A DNA stretch of 64,000 nucleotides from Thiobacillus sp. (GTDB lineage Bacteria; Pseudomonadota; Gammaproteobacteria; Burkholderiales; Thiobacillaceae): assembly GCA_016124745.1 (NCBI GenBank), contig WGNC01000006.1, positions 62,001 to 126,000 on the forward strand. Direction: 5' to 3'. Positions 41,249-48,594 of this stretch are shown in pieces. The position numbers and the translations under genes are program-made. The notes beneath the pieces were generated by a model that did not search any database, was not told where the DNA came from, and was given only the letters and a program-made list of their open reading frames with translations. Within the stretch, counting starts at the first letter, position 1, and every line of letters begins with the position of its first letter.

Positions 41249-41260
41249 CATCTCCTTTTT

Positions 41261-42668
41261 GGCTCTTCCGGTAAATCCTACGGAGAAATGGGATGACCTG
41301 TACCCCTGAGATGCTGTATCTACGCGGTTTTTCGACGACGCGTGCAGGTACGACATATGGGGGCGGTCATCCCGGCGAAGATTTTGGGGCTTGAGGGGCA
41401 AGTGATCAAGAACGTTTTGATTGATGAAGCGGGCGGGCGAGTGCGGGTCGTATGCGACCGCGACCGGCGCCGGCGACCCGTCGATCACCGCACCGGCCGA
41501 ACCGGCTCCGTCAATCGCCTGTTGCGCCGGACAGTTCTGGACGTGCCGCTGGGCGGTTGGCCATGCGAGATCGAGATCGAATACGCCGAGACTTTCCTGT
41601 CGTTCGGACAAGTGCGTGTAGAGCGACTGCCGTTCGTCAGTCCCAAGGTTCGGGTGACCCGGCGCTACGCCCGTCTGATCGCCGGGATGGCGTGTCATAT
41701 GCCGATCTCGACGGTGGCGCGCCACACCGGCCTGTCGTGGGACTCGGTGAAGGCCATCGAATGCATGCATCTGGCCGAGACGATTCCGATCCCCGATCCG
41801 CAGAGCCTCGAAGGCATCCGCTATCTCGGCGTCGATGAAGTCGCCCGCGCCAAGGGGCAGAGCTACTTCACCTTGGTCTACGACCTGTCGCCTGGAGAGC
41901 GCTACGGACGCATCCTGTGGGTCAAGGAGGGGCGCGAGTCCGCCGTGCTGCTGGAATTCCTCGATGCCCTCTCCGAAGAGTGTGCCGATGGTATCGATGC
42001 GGTGGCGCTGGATATGGGGCCGGCCTACATTGCCGCGGTGCAGGCGTCGTTGCCGAATGCTGCCATCGTCTTCGATCGCTTCCACGTCATTCAGATGTTC
42101 AACAAGGTGATTCGCGACTGCCGCCGCGCCGAGTTCAAGGCCGCCAGGACACTGGGCGACCTGACCGGGCAGCAGGCGATCAAGGGCAGCCTGTGGCTGC
42201 TGCTGTCGAACCGCACCACGCTCGAAGACACAGACCGGCATCGACTCGACCAGCTGCTGGCGCAGAACCAGCCGCTGGCCACGCTCTATGCGTTGAAGGA
42301 GCAGTTGCAGCGATTGTGGCAGCCTGACTCGACATTCGCCGCGATGGCCGCGCGCCTCGACGACTGGTGTGGCATGGCCAGGGTGGCCAATATCACCGGG
42401 TTGAACAGGTTCGTGAAGACGTTGCAGGCGCATCGAACCGGCATCTGCGCTTACGCCGATCATCCGATCACCACCTCGCGGCTGGAGGCCGGTAACGTAT
42501 CCATCGCGCTCCTGCGACGCCGCGCACGTGGCTTCCGCGACATGGAGTATTTCAAGCTCAAGATATTCCAGTTGAACACCAAGGACACACCGTCATTCCT
42601 CTACAACCGCGCGTCGCCAGTGCCGTCGCTAACACGCTTGTCTACCGTAGGAAAACCGTGAAGAGCCT
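41261..42668 (+). mobile_element. ISL3-family-like insertion sequence, about 1.41 kb
   Basis: The element carries one transposase gene and ends in imperfect terminal inverted repeats of about 27 bp that begin GGCTCTTC: the left one at 41261 and the right one (inverted) ending at 42668, sharing GGCTCTTC, CGGT and TCCTACGG blocks. The eight bases outside each end are TCCTTTTT and TTCTTTTT, a near-match for the 8-bp target duplication expected of ISL3 elements. It separates the transfer operon from the cargo genes. Confidence 0.85.
41342..42661 (+). CDS. ISL3-family-like transposase
   Basis: A 439-residue DDE transposase (GTG start at 41342; an ATG at 41357 is also possible). The catalytic acidic residues are probably the Asp in YLGVDEVARAKG, the Asp in VALDMGPAYIAA and the Glu in TTSRLEAGN; FDRFHVIQMFNKVIRDCRR is the characteristic ISL3 DRFH box. 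The expected N-terminal zinc-finger cysteines are largely missing, as in some subgroups. The stop codon lies inside the right terminal repeat. The frame is intact, so the IS may be active. Confidence 0.88.
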   Translation: MQVRHMGAVIPAKILGLEGQVIKNVLIDEAGGRVRVVCDRDRRRRPVDHRTGRTGSVNRLLRRTVLDVPLGGWPCEIEIEYAETFLSFGQVRVERLPFVSPKVRVTRRYARLIAGMACHMPISTVARHTGLSWDSVKAIECMHLAETIPIPDPQSLEGIRYLGVDEVARAKGQSYFTLVYDLSPGERYGRILWVKEGRESAVLLEFLDALSEECADGIDAVALDMGPAYIAAVQASLPNAAIVFDRFHVIQMFNKVIRDCRRAEFKAARTLGDLTGQQAIKGSLWLLLSNRTTLEDTDRHRLDQLLAQNQPLATLYALKEQLQRLWQPDSTFAAMAARLDDWCGMARVANITGLNRFVKTLQAHRTGICAYADHPITTSRLEAGNVSIALLRRRARGFRDMEYFKLKIFQLNTKDTPSFLYNRASPVPSLTRLSTVGKP

Positions 42669-42715
42669 TCTTTTTTTGCACGCGATGGCCGTGTGTATCG
42701 TCGATGGGGCCTACC

Positions 42716-43570
42716 TTAACGCAACAACAGCAACGGTACTCTCGACTGACGGATCAGTTTGGTGGTGGTGCTGCCGACGAGGAATTCGCGGATCTTGGAG
42801 TGGCCGTAAGCACCCATCACGATGAGGTCGATATCGTGCTCGGTGCGGTAGCCGCACAGCACGTCCTCGACCTGGCCGGCGCGCAGGCTGGCCGTCACCT
42901 CGAAGCCAGCGCCCTCCAGCGTTGTTCTCGCCCAGTTCAACTGCTCATGAGCTTCAGCCTTGTCCGCACCGACCATCAACACATGGCAGGGCAGTCCGTG
43001 AAATAGCGGGCTGGACGCAACCATCTCGACAGCCTTGCGGGTGGTGGCGCTGCCGTCGAAGGCGATCAGGATGCGCTGCGGTTCGCTGTAGTCAGCCGGG
43101 ATCACCAGGATGGGGCGATGCAGGGTGCGCACCACGTTCTCCAGATGGCTGCCGATGTGCTCGCCAGCACTATCGCTCCGCTCACCCTGACGGCCCATCA
43201 CCAGCAGACGGATGTCGTTCTCGAGTTCGATCAGGGTGTCGACCAGTTCGCCGTGGCGCTGCCTGCTGGTGATGGGGCTGACGACGCCGTCGGTCACGGC
43301 GCGCGCCTTGGCAGCATCGAGCATGAGCCGACCCTGCTCCAGCGCCAGCCGGCTGCGCTTCTCGTCCAACTCGGCTAGTTCCTGCAGCAGGTGTTCGCGG
43401 CTACCCAGCCCGATATTGCCGCTGAGGTCGGTGGGAACAGGGTATTCAGACCGGCCCAGCACGTGCAGGAAGTTCAAGGGAGCGTCCATTTGCCGGCTGG
43501 CCCAGGCGGCGTAGTCGCACACCGCGAGTGCAATACTGGAACCGTCAATGCATGCGATTACGTGTGTCAT
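42716..43570 (-). CDS. tandem universal stress protein (UspA)
   Basis: A 284-residue protein with two Usp domains. Each ends in an ATP-binding GxxGx(9-10)GS/T motif: VMGRQGERSDSAGEHIGSH in the first (about residues 125-145) and VMGAYGHSKIREFLVGSTT in the second (about 250-270). Such tandem UspE-like proteins bind nucleotides and modulate stress responses. It is 14 bp downstream of the SulP gene, a pairing that suggests a role in regulating or accompanying anion uptake. Confidence 0.9.
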   Translation of the reverse strand: MTHVIACIDGSSIALAVCDYAAWASRQMDAPLNFLHVLGRSEYPVPTDLSGNIGLGSREHLLQELAELDEKRSRLALEQGRLMLDAAKARAVTDGVVSPITSRQRHGELVDTLIELENDIRLLVMGRQGERSDSAGEHIGSHLENVVRTLHRPILVIPADYSEPQRILIAFDGSATTRKAVEMVASSPLFHGLPCHVLMVGADKAEAHEQLNWARTTLEGAGFEVTASLRAGQVEDVLCGYRTEHDIDLIVMGAYGHSKIREFLVGSTTTKLIRQSRVPLLLLR

Positions 43571-43584
43571 CGTCGTTGTCTCCC

Positions 43585-45063
43585 CTAGTGGCCCATCAGA
43601 TTATCGACTGCGCCCGGCTTGTCATGCACGGCGAAGCGGTCGACGATCGTGCTGCTCGCTTCGTTGAGGCCGATGACCCCGACCACGGTGCCTTCGCGGC
43701 GGAACTTCAGCACGACCTTGTCGAGCGCGCTGACCGAGGTGATGTCCCAGAAGTGTGCCTGGGTGAGGTCGATCACCACCTTGTCGATGGCCTCCTTGAA
43801 GTCGAAGAAGTCGACGAACTTGTCTGCCGAGGCGAAGAACACCTGGCCGACCACCTTGTAGGTGCGGATCAAGCCGTCTTCGCTCAGGTTCGAACTGATG
43901 TACTTGTACTGCGCGACCTTGTTGGCGAAGAACATCGCCGCCAAAAGCACGCCGACGAATACGCCGATGGCGAGGTTGTGCGTGGCGACGACCACGACCA
44001 CGGTCGTCACCATGACCGTGCTAGTGCTGAGCGGATGCTTCTTCAGGTTGGCGATCGAACCCCAGCTGAAGGTGCCGATCGAGACCATGATCATCACCGC
44101 CACCAGCGCGGCCATCGGGATCTGAGCGACCCATTCGCCGAGGAACACCACCATCAGCAGCAGAAACAGGCCCGCAGCGAAGGTCGACAGCCGGGTGCGG
44201 CCACCGGATTTCACGTTGATGATCGACTGGCCAATCATCGCGCAGCCGGCCATGCCGCCGACCAGGCCGGAGGCGATGTTGGCGATGCCCTGGCCCTTGC
44301 ATTCGCGGTTCTTGTCGCTGCTGGTGTCGGTGAGGTCGTCGATGATGGTCGCGGTCATCATCGATTCGAGCAGGCCCACCACCGCCAGCGAAACCGAATA
44401 CGGAATGATGATCGCCAGGGTCTCGAAATTGAGCGGCACTTCCGGCCACAGGAAGATCGGCAGCGTGTCCGGCAACTCGCCCATGTCGCCCACGGTACGG
44501 ATGTCCAGGTTGAGGAACATCGCCAGCGCAGTCAGCACCACGATGGTCACCAGCGGTGAAGGGATCGACCGGGTGACATACGGAAACAGGTAAATGATTG
44601 CCAGGCCGCCGGCCGTCATGGCGTAGACATGCCATGTCACATTCGTCAGCTCGGGCAGCTGTGCCATGAAAATCAGGATCGCCAGCGCGTTGACGAAACC
44701 GGTGACCACCGAGCGCGAAACGAAGCGCATCAGCGAGCCCAGCCTGAGATAGCCCATGCCGATCTGCAGCATGCCGGTCAGCAGCGTCGCCGCCAGCAGG
44801 TATTGCAAGCCGTGATCCTTGACCAGCGTCACCATCAGCACCGCCATCGCGGCCGTGGCGGCAGAAATCATCGCCGGCCGTCCGCCGACGAACGCCGTCA
44901 CCACCGCAATGCAGAACGAGGCGTACAGCCCCACCTTGGGGTCGACGCCGGCGATGACGGAAAAAGCGATGGCTTCGGGGATCAGCGCGAGCGCCACCAC
45001 GAGGCCCGCCAGCAGGTCCCCGCGGATGTTGGAAAACCAGTTTTGTCGTATCGAGTTGATCAT
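43585..45063 (-). CDS. SulP-family inorganic anion transporter with STAS domain
   Basis: A 492-residue membrane transporter. The SulP signature occurs in [27 protein letters not shown], followed by about ten hydrophobic segments and a C-terminal STAS domain from about residue 385 ([28 protein letters not shown]). SulP proteins carry sulfate, bicarbonate or related anions; the small size and UspA partner resemble putative bicarbonate/sulfate carriers, but the substrate cannot be read from sequence. It is cargo between the IS and the Wadjet genes. Confidence 0.92.
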   Translation of the reverse strand: MINSIRQNWFSNIRGDLLAGLVVALALIPEAIAFSVIAGVDPKVGLYASFCIAVVTAFVGGRPAMISAATAAMAVLMVTLVKDHGLQYLLAATLLTGMLQIGMGYLRLGSLMRFVSRSVVTGFVNALAILIFMAQLPELTNVTWHVYAMTAGGLAIIYLFPYVTRSIPSPLVTIVVLTALAMFLNLDIRTVGDMGELPDTLPIFLWPEVPLNFETLAIIIPYSVSLAVVGLLESMMTATIIDDLTDTSSDKNRECKGQGIANIASGLVGGMAGCAMIGQSIINVKSGGRTRLSTFAAGLFLLLMVVFLGEWVAQIPMAALVAVMIMVSIGTFSWGSIANLKKHPLSTSTVMVTTVVVVVATHNLAIGVFVGVLLAAMFFANKVAQYKYISSNLSEDGLIRTYKVVGQVFFASADKFVDFFDFKEAIDKVVIDLTQAHFWDITSVSALDKVVLKFRREGTVVGVIGLNEASSTIVDRFAVHDKPGAVDNLMGH

Positions 45064-45495
45064 TGGACTACCAATATGAAATTCATAATGCGGGTCTCTC
45101 CAACCCGAGGGCGGAGCAAACCAGAATCAAGAGCTTTAGAACAGGACAATTCGCGCGGACACCGTGGGTATCAAGCGCGATGGGACAGCGGGAGGAACAG
45201 CAGGGGAAATTACATGGGACTGCGGGCGCGTTAAGAACGGTGTGTTGACAGTGGTGGAATTATCCCTTTACTGACCGCGCCCTGTCCAGAAACAGTCTAT
45301 CACCGCACATGGCTAAACGTATGGTTATCCATCGTATACGTCCGCTAGCAAATCCATAGCGGAAATAGTCGGCAAAATCTCCAACGGTAACTTCGGCCGA
45401 CGACCCGCCTGTCTGAGAGAGCCTCCCGCCGTCGCTTCTTTGGCCAAAGCGGTCGCACGAAGTGGGCTTGGAGTGTCCACGGAACACAGGGTGGG
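45064..45495. other. non-coding interval between sulP and the Wadjet regulator
   Basis: About 430 bp without a gene I can support; the 96-codon minus-strand frame in 45260-45550 has no recognisable product. A consensus-like TTGACA occurs near 45246. CCGCTA and TAGCGG form short inverted arms around 45342-45363. It holds the sulP promoter on the minus strand and leads to the structured region before the WYL gene. Confidence 0.4.
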
Positions 45496-45538
45496 GCAAA
45501 CCCCTGGTTACAGGGTTGGCTAGCCAGGGGGGGTTTGC
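45496..45538. repeat. long inverted repeat before the WYL gene
   Basis: GCAAACCCC (45496-45504) pairs exactly with GGGGTTTGC (45530-45538); alternatively CCCCTGG pairs with CCAGGGG (45524-45530), and the loop contains the palindrome TGGCTAGCCA (45517-45526). It would form a stable hairpin 50 bp before the WYL gene. It may be a terminator for incoming transcription or a remnant of a mobile-element end. Confidence 0.5.
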
Positions 45539-45548
45539 TGCAATGTCC

Positions 45549-45587
45549 ATGTTATAAGAATTTATATGTTATATTTTTCTATAACAT
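45549..45587. promoter_or_regulatory. three-half-site operator for the WYL regulator
   Basis: The 8-mer ATGTTATA occurs at 45549-45556 and again at 45566-45573, 17 bp apart, and its reverse complement TATAACAT occurs at 45580-45587. The second and third form a perfect palindrome with a 6-bp spacer. The array abuts the first candidate start codon, so binding would block transcription of the WYL-Wadjet operon. Confidence 0.75.
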
Positions 45588-46460
45588 ATGGAAATGTACA
45601 TGGACCAACGGAACGACAGCCCGCAACAACGGCTCACCCTTCTGGAACTCTTGCTGGTTTGGGAAGGGCGCATTTACCGTTCGCGGGTATGCGAGCTGTT
45701 TGGCATAGGTTTGCCTCGGGCCAGCCAATGGATCAAGGAAATCCGTGACCTGAACCCCACCTGGATGCAATGGGACAGCAAATCCAGGAGCTACTTCGCC
45801 ACGACCGATTTCTACAAGCGGTACAACAAGGCCTCTCAGGCAGACATTTCCGAATCGCTTTCCCGTTACCTGTCCATGGTCGGGCTTCCCTATGCGTCGG
45901 CCATGGAAGATGGCGACTCGGTGGCCTGGTCGTCGACGCCAAGCATCACCGCCCCGGCACCCAAAATATTCGCCAGCCTCGGAAATGCGATCAGACAAGC
46001 AAAGGCCGTCGAAATCGAATACATGTCGATGAGCGAACCGGCTCCGCATCGCCGCACGATCTATCCGCACAGCCTAGTTCTTGCCGGCCGCAGGTGGCAT
46101 GTGCGTGCCTACAGCGAAGCCCACCAGGAATTCCGCGATTACGCACTGGGGCGAATCCTCGAAGTGAAGCCTTTGACGCGTCTCGCGGATCGCACCCGAT
46201 TCGATGACCCCGACTGGAACACCAAGGTCAAGGTCCGCCTGGTCGCCCACCCTGAACTCTCTCCGGCACAGGCCAGAGTGATTCAGGCCGAATACTTCAA
46301 CGGGACAGCGAGCCGGGTGGAAACCTGCCGCGCGGCGCTGGTCCCCTATTTCATTCAGGACATACACGCTGCGATGGACACGAAGATCCAGCATGCGCCC
46401 GAGTATCTGATCGCCGTTGAAAACGCACGGGAGGTGTCCAAGTGGCTGTTCAACCGCTAG
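45588..46460 (+). CDS. WYL-domain transcriptional regulator of the Wadjet operon
   Basis: A 290-residue regulator: an N-terminal winged helix (LTLLELLLVWEGRIYRSRVCELFGIGLPRASQWI), a central WYL domain (about residues 125-205, AVEIEYMSM ... IYPHSLVLAGRRWHVRAYSEA ... FRDYALGRILEV) and a C-terminal WCX-like extension. Related WYL regulators (BrxR, CapW) repress defence operons and bind palindromes. Starts at 45588, 45594 and 45600 are in frame; none has a clear ribosome site, and 45600 would leave more room from the operator. The jetA start lies inside its last codons. Confidence 0.88.
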   Translation: MEMYMDQRNDSPQQRLTLLELLLVWEGRIYRSRVCELFGIGLPRASQWIKEIRDLNPTWMQWDSKSRSYFATTDFYKRYNKASQADISESLSRYLSMVGLPYASAMEDGDSVAWSSTPSITAPAPKIFASLGNAIRQAKAVEIEYMSMSEPAPHRRTIYPHSLVLAGRRWHVRAYSEAHQEFRDYALGRILEVKPLTRLADRTRFDDPDWNTKVKVRLVAHPELSPAQARVIQAEYFNGTASRVETCRAALVPYFIQDIHAAMDTKIQHAPEYLIAVENAREVSKWLFNR

Positions 46461-47917
46461 GTGCCGGCGGCGCTGCCGCCTCCCTGCTGTTTACGCGCCT
46501 GCCCGAGCGGCTATTTGCGCCGCTGGCCTCGCCCAACAAGCAGACCTACTGGGGCATCCTGTGTGCGCTTTACGACAGGCGCTTCGGCCCGGATGCCCCC
46601 TTGCCGCCCAGCCACGGATTCACGACGCGGGACATCACCCAGGACATCGAGGCCGAGCTCGTCATCCACGATTCCTGGATCGACGAGGACGGCGCCACGC
46701 CCGAAACACCCCTCAATATCCGAGCCATCACCATCTTCAACCGGCTGCATGATTGTGGCTGGCTGCGGCTGGACCGCCATGGTGTCGACAAGCGGGTTTC
46801 CATGACCCCCACGGTCAACCAGTTCCTGGGGCAGCTCATCAATTTCGCGGAAACCGGACCGATCTACGTGGCGGGCAAGATTCGCTCCATAGAAGCCAAC
46901 CTGAAGCTGGTAATGGAAGGGGCCGGCGGTGACTCGCTTTCCGAGGCGGCCGACCAGGCGCGAAACCTGCTCGAACACATCCGTAATACTGGCACGAACG
47001 TCCGTGACCTCATGAGCGCGCTCGGGACGGAAGAAACCACCACCCAGTACGTCCGCCGTTTCTTCAGCGACTTCATCGAGCAGGTGTTCATCGGTGACTA
47101 CAAGGAACTCAGGACACGCGAGCACCCGCTGTCGCGGCGCCCGCAGATCCTGCACTGGGCCGACGAACTGCATGGTTCCGAGCAAAAGCGCGAGCGCCTG
47201 ATCACCTGGTACGAAACCCGGCGCGTCCAGGGCGACCGGGCCCGCGCGGAGCGCATGTTCGAGCGCGACGTACAGAAACTGCGCGACATACAGCGGATCG
47301 ACGACTACCTGGAGCGGTTGGATGACGAGATCCGCCGGGCAAACCGCCGGGCGCTCGCCTATCTGGATTACCGGCTGCGCTCTCTGCGTCCCATCGACCA
47401 GGTCGTCGACGCGGCGATCGTCCGGGTCATGGACAGCGACGAGGACGTTCACGACAGTCCGTTCCCACCCGGCGACATGGTCAGCCCCACCAATCTTGCC
47501 GAACCGCGCCGACAGGAGACGCGGGAGAAGGCCACGCAACTGAGGGAAACCGTCGCGACCGATGAAGACATCGCACGGGCAAAACTCCGGGCGCTCGCAC
47601 GCAATGTCCGCATGGTGAACGCCCCGAAGCTCGTCGAGTTTGTGTCACGTCAGCTTTCAGGCCGCTCTGCCGTCGCCAGCGAAGAACTCCAGATCAGCAG
47701 CATCGCGGATGTGCGTGCCTATCAGACCTTGCTGGTGCTGGGTGCCGCCATGGATAGCGGATCGCCTGACTTGCAGCGGGAGGCCTTGGCCATGATGCGT
47801 GGCTTCCGAGTCCGCCGCACCGGCGACAAGGAAGCGGAAAATAAGTGGATTACCGGCGTTCCGTTCCGGATCGAGAAGGCGAAAAGACCGGCGGCCGCAA
47901 AAGGAGGGGCGACATGA
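46442..47917 (+). CDS. jetA: Wadjet protein JetA (MksF/kleisin-like, DUF3375)
   Basis: A 491-residue MukF/kleisin-like subunit of a type I Wadjet system. The N-terminal winged-helix region (SLLFTRLPERLFAPLASPNKQTYWGILCALYDRRF) and the helical middle with RRALAYLDYRLRSLRPIDQ are DUF3375/JetA-like. The GTG start at 46442 is preceded by GGGAGGTG inside the regulator gene. JetA bridges the SMC heads and the JetB dimer. Overlaps on both sides show a coupled operon. Confidence 0.9.
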   Translation: MAVQPLGAGGAAASLLFTRLPERLFAPLASPNKQTYWGILCALYDRRFGPDAPLPPSHGFTTRDITQDIEAELVIHDSWIDEDGATPETPLNIRAITIFNRLHDCGWLRLDRHGVDKRVSMTPTVNQFLGQLINFAETGPIYVAGKIRSIEANLKLVMEGAGGDSLSEAADQARNLLEHIRNTGTNVRDLMSALGTEETTTQYVRRFFSDFIEQVFIGDYKELRTREHPLSRRPQILHWADELHGSEQKRERLITWYETRRVQGDRARAERMFERDVQKLRDIQRIDDYLERLDDEIRRANRRALAYLDYRLRSLRPIDQVVDAAIVRVMDSDEDVHDSPFPPGDMVSPTNLAEPRRQETREKATQLRETVATDEDIARAKLRALARNVRMVNAPKLVEFVSRQLSGRSAVASEELQISSIADVRAYQTLLVLGAAMDSGSPDLQREALAMMRGFRVRRTGDKEAENKWITGVPFRIEKAKRPAAAKGGAT

Positions 47918-48594
47918 GCCAGTATTGGGAAAACATCGCGGCGAAGACCGACAGGCAATACGTGGCCGAGGAGTTCGAATCAACTGCCAGCCGTCTGCTC
48001 GCCGAACAGGTTCTGTACTACGCGGACCGGCACAGCCGCATGGCCTACGGCATGATCGAACGGTTCGAGCGCGAATTCAAACACGTCCTCTCTCAGGTCG
48101 GCGTCGGCCTGACAGTGAACCGGCAGCTCCGCTATGCGTGCGCGATTCCGGACAACGGGCGGGCGGGTACAGCCAATACCGCACAAACGCTGCTCGCCCT
48201 TGTGCTCCGGAAAATCTACGACGAACAGGCACGGACCGGACAGCTGAACGATGATGGCGAAGTGATCTGCGATGCAGTCGAGCTGGAGGAAAAGTATCGC
48301 CTCTCCACGGCGGGCAAGCGCGAGCTGCCTGGACGGGGCGAACTCGATGCTCTTGTCCGGACGCTCCGGCGCTGGGGCATCGCGCGCAAACTGGATGAAC
48401 ACGAATTGCCCGATTCAGCTGCCAGCGACATTCAGCCTTACGTGCTGGCCATACGTCCCGCCATCGTGGATTTGCTGGGTGAGACAGCTATCACCCGGCT
48501 CGCCCAGTTCACACAGTCTTACGAACCCGCATCGGATGCTGTCGAGGACGGCGACGGTCAAGAACCGGAGCAGCCGGAGGAAGAAGAAGCATGA
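47914..48594 (+). CDS. jetB: Wadjet protein JetB (MksE/KITE-like, DUF4194)
   Basis: A 226-residue MukE-like KITE protein. It starts MSQYWENIAAKTDRQYVAEEF after AAGGAGGGG, overlapping the jetA stop (ATGA); the in-frame longer ORF is a shadow of jetA. The DUF4194 core includes RQLRYACAIPDN, ALVLRKIYDEQAR and LDALVRTLRRWGIAR, ending in an acidic tail (DAVEDGDGQEPEQPEEEEA). It stabilises the SMC-kleisin complex. Confidence 0.88.
   Translation: MSQYWENIAAKTDRQYVAEEFESTASRLLAEQVLYYADRHSRMAYGMIERFEREFKHVLSQVGVGLTVNRQLRYACAIPDNGRAGTANTAQTLLALVLRKIYDEQARTGQLNDDGEVICDAVELEEKYRLSTAGKRELPGRGELDALVRTLRRWGIARKLDEHELPDSAASDIQPYVLAIRPAIVDLLGETAITRLAQFTQSYEPASDAVEDGDGQEPEQPEEEEA

Larger units (their letters stand above)
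40663..41260. other. 598-bp non-coding region with several inverted repeats and a tRNA-like fragment
   Basis: No convincing gene is present. Visible structure: an AT-rich stretch (40690-40775), inverted arms TGTTCGC at 40812 and GCGAACA at 40829, AAGCTT arms around 40942-40962, and CTGACA (40973) pairing with TGTCAG (41003). Between the last pair lies a T-arm-like GTTCGAGTC at 40989-40997, as in the 3' end of a tRNA. It precedes the transfer operon and holds its promoter; an oriT or attachment-site remnant is possible but unproven. 41040-41200 holds only short open frames. Confidence 0.5.

Noticed and set aside
45260-45550. A 96-codon minus-strand gene before the WYL operon
   Set aside because: No recognisable product or ribosome site; it covers the hairpin region and starts inside the candidate operator.
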